Of a stretch of 64,000 nt of DNA, positions 11,390 to 23,425 are shown piece after piece. Made by a program: the position numbers and the translations under genes. The stretch comes from Vitis vinifera (lineage: Eukaryota > Streptophyta > Magnoliopsida > Vitales > Vitaceae), in contig NC_081818.1 of the NCBI RefSeq assembly GCF_030704535.1, forward strand, positions 29,964,001-30,028,000, read 5' to 3'. The stretch's first letter is position 1. Every line of letters begins with the position of its first letter. A model generated the notes under the pieces. It was not told the DNA's origin and ran no database searches. It worked only from the letters and a program-made list of their open reading frames with translations.

Positions 11390-14300
11390 CTATGCATGCT
11401 TGCTGGCATAGTTGTCGTCATAGTTGAAAGGCAGAGGGACTGACTTGAATGCCCTGTACTTCCCCACATTGTTCAGGTGCTCATTCTCCAACCTGATCAA
11501 CTCAACATGAACCTCCCATCTGTGAGAAAAGCAACATTTTGAAGCATAACAGGTTTCCAGGTCTAAGTTCACATACCTGAAGAAGTTCCAGATGCCACGA
11601 CGAATGATCTCCAAGCAGGCAACCACTGCAACCAATGCTGTTCTATGCATGAAAGGAAAATCTCGAATACCCATCACCGTCTGCATCCAAGCTAGTCTCA
11701 AAATGACATTCAACACCTGCAATTTGTATGAGACAAGATGCCTCTGAGGCTTTTGAGCAACCCCCTGATAAACAACATTACCTAAAAGGTTCCTGGGTTC
11801 TCACCATGGCTATGAAGTATACACTTTTGGAGGGTACAAGGAGCTTGTCCCTCAGCCAAGGGTTTTTTGAGTTCCAACGTAGAAGACCCCAGTCTATGAC
11901 GATGTCCCAGTATGTATTGGCAATGGTTGCAATGCCTGAACTGGCTGCAGCCATGATTTTCCAAATCATTCCCCCCTGTAGCTCATTAGCCGTCCTCAAG
12001 ACAACTGCAGCAATCGTTGAGAAGTACTTCAGCCCGTTAAGCACATGACTTGGATCTTTCTCATCAACCCAGCGCCGAAAACACTACATTCCAGTACATA
12101 GAAAACCCCCATTAATAACCTCATTGTCATGTGTGATATGATAGAAGAAGAATCAGACAGGAGAAACATCAGAACTACTGCTGTTTGATTTGGCATGCCA
12201 ATACCTGAAGGAGGCGAAACGCATATGGAATCACTGCTACAACAAGATAAAAATCTTTGAAAACTTTACTTTCAGGGCACTTGTGTGATCTTGTTTTGAA
12301 GTTCCCCCAGACATAGTAGCAGACATAGAATTCTAGACTCCTAAAAGCCTGAACCTGAAATGGAGCAGTGAACTTTGGCTAAGTATTGTGATCAAACTGA
12401 ACAAGTTCATATAATAATAGACTCAATGTCAAACCTGGCTTGTAAGCTGATCTGCCAAGAAGAAATCAGGGAGGGTGACCTACAGACACAATGAAATGAA
12501 GATTAGATTCCACTAATTTATCCTCCTTTTGCAGGTTCCTGGCGTGGTTACCTTGTAAAGGGGAGCACATATACAGTGAAATGCGCACTGGATAAAGAAG
12601 AAGCGACTTGATCTGTATATGATGTTGAAAGGACAGAAGATTATAAGAAGCAAAACCTGCAAACCAGATGTTGAGAGTTCATACTCATTTGGAAAATGTT
12701 GGCTTGTTTTGTTAGATAAAAAAAGATTGAAATACAGAAGATCTTACAATGACTATGCCTAAAGGGACTAATTCTGTTAATGCTTTGAAGCTTTTAGTTC
12801 TTTCGTCCATCTCCATATCCAAGTTTGACAGGACACCGCCCAATGTGAGTACTGAAAGAGCAGAACTAAGAAGAAGAACTTCTCTGTAACCCAAAGCTGT
12901 TCCTTGCTTGAAACCAAATATAAATGTGTAATTGACCCGATACCGCCTCCAGAAGTATATGTTTGCAGAGTACATGAGCATATGTAGCACAATGAATCCA
13001 AACAAGCTGCAAAAATGTGGAAACAACCATCTCAGCCCTGATCAATTTTAGGATCCATGGAACACCAAAAACTTACCTGTAGAGTGGAAATATGTTGTCC
13101 ATATACAGAGCACGGCCTGGGTTCTTCATGATATCTCTGGCATGTATGATTACAACAATGGCAACCACAAGTGCTATGGAGCAACCAGAGAAGAAACCTG
13201 CATAACAAACGGTTAAGAGAATTTGTTTTGATTTATTATTGATTGAGAAAAAAAAAAAGGAAGAATGCTTTGAGCCCAAGTCTTACCCAAGAAATATGTT
13301 ACTCTATGCCTTTCCCTCTTAGCTTTAGGCCTCAAAATATCCATTCCTTTTCTGTGGTTTCCATTTGCAAAGTGCTTGATGAAGGTAGCCTCCACCCTCT
13401 CCACAAGCTTAGTAACCTGCAAAGAGGAAGATGAACCCAAAAGTAGAGTTAGTGTGAGAAGAGAATTGATCCTACTAACATAAGTAAATTCTCAAGAAAT
13501 ATGTCTAGCCTCATCTGAGCTTCCTATAGGCGAATTGTCCACCATCTCCAGGTAGGCCTTCGATGCATTCCTTGAAGTGATCTGCACTGAATCAAATTAG
13601 TGACATTGAACTATAAATTTTGCAGTTCAGTGAGTAATGAGAAACAGAATTGTTGGGGACCTTGTCATACTTCTTCATGATCTTAGAGAATGCTAACTGG
13701 TTCAAGAAGCTGGTACATTTATCAGTGATATGATCAGCTACATGCTTTTAAGAATGAAAACTTTAGATTATGTAGAAAGAAGAAGAGAAAGCCCTGTTAC
13801 CAGTAACTTTTTAGAACCCGAAGTTTTTTATGGAATTCAACAAACGCCTTGGTTATTAGCTCTTCTGCTTTCCTCAGCTCTTCCTTGCTGAACGACAAAT
13901 CAGACGTTGAAGTTGTGAGAATGCCCTTCAAAGTTGATATTGGAGTTTCTCGTTCAATGTTGATCTTGACATGATTCAAGATATCTAGTGAAGCTGGTTT
14001 AAAGCCCTCAATATCTGGCTTGCCCTCTCTGCCTTTGCTGCTTTTCGCCATGTTCCTCCTCCCTCTTTCATCTTCTGAATTTGCCCCATTTGCCCCACTG
14101 CTCATCTCAACTTCTTGGATTGCATCCATATGCACCCTTCCTTCACATACAAAACCAAAATTCTTCTATAAAACAGAAAAAATTAAAAAAATATCAGATT
14201 TTCCCTATTCCATTTCACTGTCCCAACATTCTTCTGCAGATAGGGAATTAGGATTTCTATAGATTTCTGACTGAAATGAAAATCTGAGCAAACAATTCCT

Positions 14301-14877
14301 CCTTACCAGGCTTTCTTCCATTGTCCTGATGATTAAGCCTCTCTGCTGGGCCAGAACCATCACCACCTCCTCCTCCTCCTCCAAACCCCACCGGTGGATT
14401 CTCCACCTTGATCCGAAGAGCAATGAGAGCATCCATTTGCTTGTTCAGCTCCTCTGCCTCCCTCATCACTTCCTCCACCTTCCCCTTATAGAACTTCACC
14501 ACTTTGTTGAACTCTTCATCAAGCCTCCTGAAATACACAAGCTCATACTCTCCTCCTGCTTCAGATGACATCAAAAACATGGTCTGGTAGTGCCCTTCTG
14601 ACCCCTCTTCCTCCACTGCGCTCACCAGTATTGCTTCATCCTCATTGTTCTTCCTAGGAGACCCTCTGTATCTGCCTGTAAGCCCACTAAACGCCCTGTA
14701 CAATGACACCCTTCTCTTCAATGAGGATCTAGGTGTGGCAGACATGGCCGCTGTCAACATATTCTGCTGCCTGAACCTCAACACATCTTTCAACAAGCCC
14801 TTCAGAAAATTGTAATTCATGTATGCTTCTTGCCATTCGGGCACCATCTGTGATACGAACTCCTTCCCGAACTTCAT
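11390..14877 (-). CDS. PHO1-family phosphate exporter (SPX + EXS), 13 exons
   Basis: Membrane phosphate exporter of the PHO1 family, which loads phosphate from root cells to xylem and acts at Golgi/plasma membrane. Coding exons (high to low): 14307-14877, 13801-14140, 13661-13709, 13510-13581, 13287-13416, 13077-13197, 12748-13006, 12552-12656, 12435-12479, 12205-12354, 11805-12083, 11577-11716, 11390-11492; about 787 residues (Arabidopsis PHO1 is 782). The SPX part covers 1 to ~340 with MKFGKEF, Tyr22/Lys26/Lys30 and KIMKKYDK (313-320). Hydrophobic helices follow (for example [11 protein letters not shown]). The EXS part has [30 protein letters not shown] and the ending [24 protein letters not shown] Gly run ([13 protein letters not shown]) marks the first SPX loop. 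The fourth intron is GC-AG. Which PHO1/PHO1;H member it matches cannot be told by eye. Confidence 0.94.
13417..13509 (-). other. GC-AG intron of the PHO1-like gene
   Basis: The reading frame and family alignment force the exon to end at GAG (13510), followed by GC rather than GT (GAG/GCTAGA). The acceptor is a normal GCAG/GTT ending at 13417. Reading on past GAG meets a stop within eight codons, so no GT donor nearby can restore the conserved [16 protein letters not shown] junction. Confidence 0.75.
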
Positions 14878-16332
14878 TTTTTTTTTTGTCCTTTTGATTC
14901 AAGGACTCAGCAGAAACACAGAGATGGAATCAGACCCCCATTCCATTTGAAGAGCTCAGAGAGGAAAACTCAACAGTATGAACAAGTTTCTTGATTATTC
15001 CTCATCTTAGACCGTCTCTCTCTGCAAGAACAGTTCAACAAACAATGAAACAAAGTAATAATATATACCACTAGGGATCCACCACTCTTTAATTCAAAAT
15101 CAATTAGATGGGTAAAGTAGATAAAATATTATTGACTGCTGCATAGCATTGTTGGCCATGTATTTATTCATCACCCTTCCCACCAATCATGGGAAAAAAT
15201 TTATTGCAACATTTTTCATGTAGAAATTGGAAAAGGACAGCAAACTGTTAGAAGTTGACTTATGTGTGAAAGCTTAAGTGAGAATTTATGTCCAGTAATC
15301 ATTAGCTCATATTACTACCATTTCCACCCTATAAATCTTTACGGGGCGTGTTTGGTAGCCGGAATAGAAATTAATTTCATTTTCTTGCATTAGGTGAAGT
15401 GTCTTAACTTTTGTCCTCTGGATACAGCCTCATACAAGCTGTCTTAACCCCTCCCTTACATAAAACCAAATAATTTTCCAAAAACAGAAAAACTAAGAAA
15501 ATGTTGCAACTTGTGATTCTGAGACCAACATTTCCTACACTACTTTAATATTCAACTTATTTTGGGTAGTAAAAACAAAATATTTACAAATTTATAAATT
15601 GATTTTACAAACTTAAATTTACATAACTTTTTAGTAAGAACTATATTTTGATTTTGTTTATATTAAAAGTAATGATAATTTTGATATTTTTTTAAAAATT
15701 TATTTCCTCACTCGCTTAAATTGGGTAAATTGGAACTATTAAATTTAATATTTTTATTAAAATATCATAATATTTTTATTAATATTTGGATACCATGAAT
15801 AAAAGTTTTGAATAATTTATAAATTAAAAGTAGGTGTGCACCTGTTTTTAAATTTATATTTAACATAATTTTGATTTAATTTGTTTATTAAAAGATAAAA
15901 TGTGGTAAAAATTTCTTAAAACTGAATGAAAATAGACTAAAGTAAGGAAAAATATTTAGATTTTTAAAGAATTTTGATTGAATAAGGATGAATTAATTAT
16001 AACCGATTTATTTGATTTAAACTATTAATTGTGCGGTTTATTATAATAATTAATTGTAAATAAAGGGGGCAGATAAAAATATTTAAGTCTAATTTATTTA
16101 TGGATTAAATTCAAATATATGTAACAATAAATAGAATAAGCGAATTTCCAAAAATATCCACATTAAGTCTGAACTGATGAAGTGTCACGAATTTATTGTA
16201 TGGAAAACGTCACTGCTGAAACTACTCTTCCTCCCCTAAGACAAACCAAACGGCCAGATCTCCGATTCAGCTAGTGAGTCACAGAGGCTCCGAGTTCGAA
16301 CCGAGTCAGCGAATTCTAGGGTTTCAGAAGCG
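14878..16332. other. Divergent promoter region between PHO1-like and p24 genes
   Basis: The 1.45 kb between two divergent start codons must hold both promoters and leaders. Most of 15340-16150 is AT-rich without coding signal. A telo-box-like tctagggtttc lies just before the p24 ATG (about 16314-16325), common near the start of plant housekeeping genes. No clear TATA box or P1BS site was recognised. Confidence 0.45.
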
Positions 16333-19300
16333 ATGAGCAGATTCAAAACCCTAATTGTGATTGTAGGGCTGATGTGTACGGCCGCTGATTCGATGCGGTT
16401 CGACCTCACTTCAGGTGGCACAAAGTGCATATCGGAAGATATCAAGACCAACGCCATGAGTGTCGGCAAGTACAGCGTCATCAATCCGAACGAGGGCTTC
16501 CCTTTGCCGGACACGCACAAGATTACAGCTCAGGTGAGCTTGAATTCGATATTGAAACCCTAACCCCTTGTTTGGTTGCGGAGAAAGCAAATTTTGAAAG
16601 TTATGAAATTTTGTGTTTTATCTTGTCTTTGTATTTCTAAAAAGGAAAAATATTACTTTAGGTTGTGTGAAAATTCGGGAAAAGAAAAGGAAATGCAATT
16701 TTGAGTTTGTTGGGTTGCGGAAAACGGAAGCCTTACCTCAACTGAGTCAAACGGTTGTATTTGGGATCCGATCTTTTCCTGGATTTTCTGGGGAACCAAA
16801 TGGAGGGTTGAATTCCACCCTTTTTATTCTATGGTATGCCTTTTTTGAGTGGAGATTGATTTGGTGAAAATGGAGTTGTTGCAGGTTTCTTCTCCGTACG
16901 GGAACAATTATCATACTGGGGATCATATAGAATCTGGTAATTTTGCGTTTACTGCAGCTGAAGAAGGTGACTACACCGCTTGCTTCTGGGCGCCTCAGCA
17001 CAAGCCTCCATTAACAGTAACTATTGATTTTGATTGGAGAACTGGTGTTGCTGCTAAGGACTGGTCCAAGGTTGCTAAGAAAGGGCAGGTTGAGGTGAGT
17101 GATGTGCTATTACCTGTTTTTTTAAATGGTTTTGGGTCCTTTCTTTGTATTATCTCGAGACCATTTGTTAATTATTCTAGTTACCATGTTTGGTTTCTTA
17201 ATTCTTCATATACTGCTTATTTATATGATAATGGGCTTGAGTTGTATGGCATACAAAATTCACCTTCTTGATGAACATTTGCTGGGTTGAGAATGCTGAA
17301 GGTTCATGAGAAACAAAGATATGGTGATTCTTGTTTTATGGTGAACATACATAAGAAGCGAAGATATGGTCGCTCGTGGTTTAAGTAGAGATAACATTTT
17401 AGGTTGACTGTGATGCATGTATGCTAGGAAGTACTTGTGTAGTCGGGTGTGACCCTTTTTTCTAGGCCCCTTTTTCTAATTGCCTATCAAAAAATATATG
17501 CTGGAAGTGACATTTATCTGGGACATCTATGTATTATAGGAAGTAACTTTTTTATCACCTCATTTAAAATAATTACACTTATTTCCAAACAGAATATATG
17601 TCCCTAGATTGGGTGGATTAGCCTAAATGGTACAGTAGACACCAATAGTTGTAATTAGGCTTTTTTTTAGTGTGTGCTATGGAGTTAGCTCAGTGACTCT
17701 TATTTTTATCTCAGATTGGGAATCCTAGGATTTCAGCTGAAAGTCGTATATTTCAACTTAGAAATATTGAGTCCTAAGATTTGGGTTTTTGGGCTAATGG
17801 TTAATATCAGTTGTAGAATTCAAAATTAACTATGTACTTGTTGCAATTTTCGGACGAGGGCGGCTTGGTAGGCAGGAGACATTGATTTTTCAGGAATTTG
17901 AGCAGTTCCTCTGATTGTTTACTGCTAACTGGCATTTTCTTTTATTTCATTTCTTGTCTTCCTTGCGTGTTTTGTTTTTCTGTGGTGCCAACCCATAATA
18001 TTTCTTCTACATGGGTTGTGGCCATTATTTATTCTCTTTAATTATAAAAAAAGAAGGGGGTAAAAAACTACCTCATTGGTAGCAACTGCCTTAATGTATA
18101 ACTAGCTATCATCGTTGTTAGTTGTGTGATTCAATGCACGACTTGTTTGGGCTTCCCCTCAGAACTTTTCAACTTTACGGAACTTCAACATGGGATGGAG
18201 GGATATTGTGAAGTGTGTATGACTGGGCATGATTTTCATGAGTATAGCTGATGTGAACATAAATTATGGGGAAGAACTAGAGAATAGATACATGAAGTAG
18301 GTCAGGAGGTTGCCATTGTACTTGACCAACTCTTGTGCCCTTCTCATACCTCTCAAAAAATGGGTTTTAACAATTTCTTCACTTTGATCCAGTTGGCAAG
18401 GTAGGTTATAACTAAAGGACCCACATAGCATTTTAAGTTTGATGTGTATTCACATTGCACCTTTTGCATGGGCAAAATCTTACTTCTTCATTTTTCCATA
18501 GATCAATCTAGACATGGCTCTTATTTTGCCAAATTATCTTCAACCTAGATATGGCCTCAAAAGTTTCATCATCTTCAAAACTTGGTTTCAAGTTTAGCTC
18601 CAGCTGGCTAGCTGAGGTATGACAAAAGTAGAGCACCCATGTAGTATTTCAAGTTAGATGCCACTGATTTTTGTCTTTTGCTGTAGTTTAGATATAAAAA
18701 ATAACTAGTTTATTTATGTGTTATCTTTCAAGATTGTTCTTCCTGAGTGTATGTTTTCATTCAGTCAGTCTGGAGGTTGGGCCATTTGGACATTTTGGGG
18801 ATTGATACCAAGCATTGTGTATCTTTTGTTGGAGATTGACACTGAGCATTGTCCAACTTCAGATCAACAAAATGATTTTAACATATAAAGCTCAGTTCTG
18901 AGAGTTCAGTATTGTTCTAATTTGATTTAGTGTAAAATTTCCTGGGCAAAAACTGCTACTTGTCAATCTTTTATTTAGTTGGAGATCTTTCAATATGGAC
19001 AACTTGCTTTCAATTATCATTTTGGTATGCTATGCTCTTTAGGAGGCTTATTATCTTCCATTTCTTCCTCAGCTTAAATCAACATTTTAGGAATTTATGG
19101 GTGTCCAGATGCCAGGTGAAACCAGTAAGGGAAAGATGAAACATGGAATAAATATCTGCCTCTTCTCATGACTTCCTGTTCTGGATGATTTTTTAAAGAT
19201 GGTGAAGATTAAGTAGAAGCCTTGTGGAGTCCTTAGAACCTTGTGGAATTGTTAATCAGTGGTACTTAAAGGCAGTAAACTTGGGGCCTTTCACCACATA

Positions 19301-20064
19301 CAAAGAATGATAATTTGCACATACAAAGAATGATAATTTGGTTTGGCTTGGCTATCTCCTGGACTGTCTTGAAGCAGCTGTGGAGGTCAAAGCAGTTTGG
19401 ATGCATATGGTGAAACAATAGGAATCCAAAGAATCAAGCCATAGGTATAAAAACTAGTTTGGATGCATATATTGATTCATAAGAATGTAAAGATATTCAA
19501 AGCACAGATCTGCTGAGCCTCACCTCACCTTTTACCTCCTGCTAACTTTTCCAAGATGTAGGGAGCTTATTTCCTAGTTTAATGTTACTATCTCTTATTT
19601 TTCTCATTTGGAAAGTTTCACTACTTCTCAAAAATTTACGGAAAGACATTGTAATATCTGCTGAATCCTAGTATTGTGTGTTGATGGTGTTGTATCCCAC
19701 TTGTGCTAGGTGATGGAACTGGAGTTGAAGAAGCTGTACGACACAGTCACATCCATTCATGAAGAAATGTTTTATCTTCGTGAGAGGTATGGACAAACTA
19801 ACTTCTGGTAATTTTAAATTTTTTATTCTTTCTTTTCTGGGATGGATCATATGAGAAGCCCCTTATATTTTATTCATTATAGCAAATGATTGTTCTCTTT
19901 TTCTGTCCGGGTGTTCCAGGGAGGAAGAAATGCAAGAACTTAATCGAGCAACCAACTCTAAGATGGCCACATTTAGTTTCCTCTCACTCTTAGTTTGCTT
20001 GTCAGTGGCCGGATTGCAATTATGGCACCTGAAGACATTCTTTGAAAGGAAGAAGCTCCTTTAG
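16333..20064 (+). CDS. p24 delta-subfamily cargo receptor (4 exons)
   Basis: Type I membrane protein of the emp24/gp25L/p24 family that cycles between ER and Golgi in COPI/COPII vesicles and helps export GPI-anchored and other cargo. Coding exons 16333-16533, 16885-17094, 19710-19786, 19920-20064; 210 residues. A signal peptide (1 to ~20, KTLIVIVGLMCTAADS) precedes the GOLD domain (MRFDLTSGGTKCISEDI to about residue 130, with the two Cys of the disulfide), then a coiled coil (MELELKKLYDTV to LREREEEMQ) and one transmembrane helix (FLSLLVCLSVAGLQLWHL). The tail KTFFERKKLL carries the FF and dilysine KKXX signals for COPII/COPI binding. It looks like the delta-1 subclass. Intron 2 is 2.6 kb and contains one arm of a local duplication. 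Confidence 0.94.
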
Positions 20065-21045
20065 TTTCTACCCTTCAATAGATCATGCAGTTCCCTTCTC
20101 CGCTCTTTTAGCTATTTTCCCATAGCACTGATTCATGTATCACTTGTGATGCGTTTGGTACTAAACAGAAGCAGACCCTAGAAATGATGCCATATTTGGA
20201 TCACAATGTAACTGATATTTTATTGAAATCTGACATCTTAATATTATGACAATTTTGTTGGTTGGTGTGAGGACTACATCCTGATTTTCAATGATTGATA
20301 GATGAAGAGGAAAGAATCCCATCTTATGGTTGAATTTACTAGGATTTGGTTTTCTTGTTTTCATGAACTGGTGTTGATGATGATAAATATAAGACCCTGA
20401 ACTTATCTTACAATGCAACCATGCCCACGCTTTCCGTGCCAACCCCCACCACCAAGCCCTTGTGCTTGCCAAGATTTTCGGTTGCTTGCTTTATGTGGAC
20501 TCTCGTCTCTCAAATCCACCAACCAAACACTTTCTTCTACAACACCCTCATCAGGGGCTACTCCAAAAGCTCCTCTTCACAGTCTGTTCTTTGTTCAATT
20601 AGATGAGGTGAAATTGCGTCAGCCCAGATGGGTTCACCTTCACATTCTTGCTAAAAGCGTGGTCAAGAATGAGAGTTGATTTACCGTTAATTGTGGTGTT
20701 GTATGAGATTCATGGGGCGGCGTTGAAGTTGGGGTTCTACTTTCATTTGTTTGTTACGAATGCATTGATTCATCTATACTAGGCGAAGGGGTTCCCGCCA
20801 CGGCTCGTGTTTGATGAGACGATGGGGTTCAATGTTGTTTGGGTCTGGTTGTTGTGCATGTGAGAAAGGGAGAATTGGAACTTCCTCGTCAGGTGATGAT
20901 GAAATACTTGGGAGATGTTTCATGGACTGTGATGGTGTCTATGTATGCACAAGCCAAACGTTCGAGGGAGCCACTGGAGTTGTTTAGGGAGATAAGAGAT
21001 GTAAGAGTGAGACCTACTGATGTGGTCACCATGGTCAGTGTAATG
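18652..21045 (+). repeat. Segmental duplication, copy A (p24 3' part + PPR remnant)
   Basis: From 18652 (ttagatgccactga...) the DNA matches 21983 onward. The match runs through p24 intron 2 to about 19325, then resumes at about 20285 and continues through the PPR remnant to 21045. The stretch in between, holding p24 exons 3-4, is absent from the second copy. Copy A also has its own 23-bp tandem duplication near 19296-19342. Confidence 0.8.
20405..21045 (+). pseudogene. PPR pseudogene, truncated copy of the gene at 22.7 kb
   Basis: About 640 bases match codons of the intact PPR gene at 22677-24143: for example, both share the blocks encoding QIHQPNTFFYNTLIRGYSKSS and SWTVMVS. The copy lacks the N-terminal portion (about 90 bases) and everything after roughly the middle of the gene. 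Small insertions/deletions shift the frame repeatedly, and the Cys-rich and helix positions drift. It is the decayed member of the local duplication. No intact protein is encoded. Confidence 0.8.
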
Positions 21046-21982
21046 CTACTAATGTCCTTGTTGCTTCTGCTGTCTGAAAATTTTCGATTTGCGCCTGGAG
21101 TTACAACCAAGCCTTTGCAAGCTCCCGGCTAACCTTACTTCTGGTAATTCGTATTAGGAGGTATCCTTGTCTCTTCGATGACTTGATTAGCTATGACATA
21201 CTTCACTTTTTTGTCATATGTGACCCATAAGAGCATAATAAAGAGAACTCAATCGAAGACACAACTGTAATCTTAATTTTAATTATATTTGATTTTTTTT
21301 ATTTTATTTTTTACATTTTTCATAATAAAACCAAATATAAGAAAATTATTTTCCTTAATTTTATTTTTTCTTTCTTTAGTATTTTTGGAAAAAAAAAATA
21401 TAGTCATAGTGTTTTCTTACTAATGTTTCTATTAAAAACAATTTTATAAACAATCTTCTAATTTCTATATATAAGATTAAAAATGTTCTTAACTCTTTTA
21501 ATATTAGATTTAATGGAACAATAAACAAACAACTTAGAAACGAGAAGTCTACATATGAGAAAGTGTTGCCTATTTTAGTACAAATGCTTAAGTTATAATG
21601 AAGTTTTTGATGCAAATGATGATCATATAATAGACCATATTTAACATCATCAAAAGGGTTATGGACTTTATTACTAAATATAATGAATGAACATAGAAAA
21701 TATATTTGATTTCTGCAAATAATGTATTCCATATCAAAATGTAAATGAGAAACTTCACTCTATATTTTATATTGACTACCATTAAAAATTTTATTTATAA
21801 ATAAATAGATAGATAGATAGAAAAGTAGATAAGGTGATAGGAAGCAAGATGAGGAACCTCCAGTATAGGTCTTCTCTCTCTATATATACATATATAAATC
21901 AGTATCCTATCATTTCCAAGAGAAGAGAGAAGAACCATATTGTATTGCCCTTTCATGAAACAAACCCATTACTGTACAATAT
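21046..21982. other. AT-rich spacer between duplication copies
   Basis: No gene recognised. It contains a short (GATA)n microsatellite at about 21805-21822 and a CT/TA run near 21870-21900. The composition switches abruptly from the duplicated block at 21045 to very AT-rich DNA. Confidence 0.5.
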
Positions 21983-23425
21983 TAGATGCCACTGAATTTT
22001 GTCTTTTGCTGTAGTTTAGATACAAAAAATAACTAGTTTATGTGTGTGTTTTCAAGATTGTTCTTCCTGAGTGTATGTTGAGTTTGGGCCATCCCTATAC
22101 CCATTAGGACATTTTGGAGATTGATACCAAGCATTGTGCTCAATTCTGAGAGTTCAGTACTGTTGTAATGTGCTTTAGTGTATAATTTCCTGGGCAAAAA
22201 CTGCTACTCATCAATCTTTTATTTAGTTGGAGATCCTTCACTATGGACAACTTGTTTTCATTAGGATTGTTATCTTCCCTTTCCTCAGTTCAAATCAAAA
22301 TTTTAGGAATTTATGGGTGTCCAGATGCCAGGTGAAACCAGTAAGGGAAAGATGAAACATGGATTAAATACCTGCCTCTTCTCATGACTTCCTGTTCTGG
22401 ATGACTTTTTAAAGGTGGTGAAGATTAAGTAGAAGCCTTTTGGAGTCCTTAGAACCTTGTGGAATTGTTAATCTGTAGTACTTTAAGGCAGTCAACTTAG
22501 GGCCTTTCACCACGGACAATGAATGATAATTTATTTGGTCTTTCAATGATTGATAGAATAAGGGGAAAGAATCCATATTGGTTGAATTCACTGGGATTTG
22601 GTTTTCTTGTTTTTATGAACAGGGTGTTGATTATGATAAATATAAGACCCTGAAAAGTTACATTTCTAACAAAGTAATGCATATGCTGCCAACAAGCCAG
22701 AGTTTGGCCTCCATGGCCGAGGCTTGTCTCACAATGCAAGCCCTCAAGCTCATCCACGCCCTCGCATTCCGTGCCAACCTCCACCACCACGCCCTTGTGC
22801 TCGCCAAGATTTTCCGGTTTGCTGCTGTCTCGCCCAACGGTTGTTTGCACTATGCGGACCGTCTCTTCTCTCAAATCCACCAACCAAACACTTTCTTCTA
22901 CAACACCCTCATCAGGGGCTACTCCAAAAGCTCCTCCCCTTCACAGTCTGTGCAATTGTTCAATCAGATGAGGCGAAATTGCGTCGACCCAGATGGGTTC
23001 ACCTTCACATTCTTGCTAAAAGGACGGTCAAGAATGAGAATCGATTTGCCGTTAATTGTGGCTTCCGACGAAATTCATGGGGCGGTGTTGAAGTTGGGGT
23101 TTTGTTTTCATTTGTTTGTTATGAATGCATTGATTCATCTATACGCGGCGAGGGGTGTTCCCGCTGCGGCCCATCAAGTGTTCAATGAGATGGTGGGGGC
23201 CGATGTTGTTTCATGGTCGGGTCTGGTTGTTGCGCATGTGAGAGCCGGGGAATTGGAACTTGCTCGTCAGGTGTTTTATGAAATGCCCGAAAGAGATGTT
23301 GTTTCGTGGACTGTGATGGTGTCCGGGTATGCACAAGCCAAACGTTCAAGGGAGGCACTGGAGTTGTTTAGGGAGATGAGAGATGTAGGAGTGAGACCTG
23401 ATGAGGTCGCTATGGTCAGTGTAAT
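21983..23425 (+). repeat. Segmental duplication, copy B (lacks p24 exons)
   Basis: Matches copy A in order: 21983 to about 22535 equals p24 intron 2 sequence, and about 22540-23425 equals the PPR region. Relative to copy A, nearly 1 kb with p24 exons 3-4 is missing at the junction near 22535, so this copy cannot encode a p24 tail. Copy B keeps the intact PPR gene. Confidence 0.8.

Noticed and set aside
11493-11519. Alternative acceptor at 11520 for the last exon of the PHO1-like gene
   Set aside because: It is in phase but adds nine residues (WEVHVELIR-like) that break the conserved [12 protein letters not shown] junction; the acceptor at 11493 restores it exactly.
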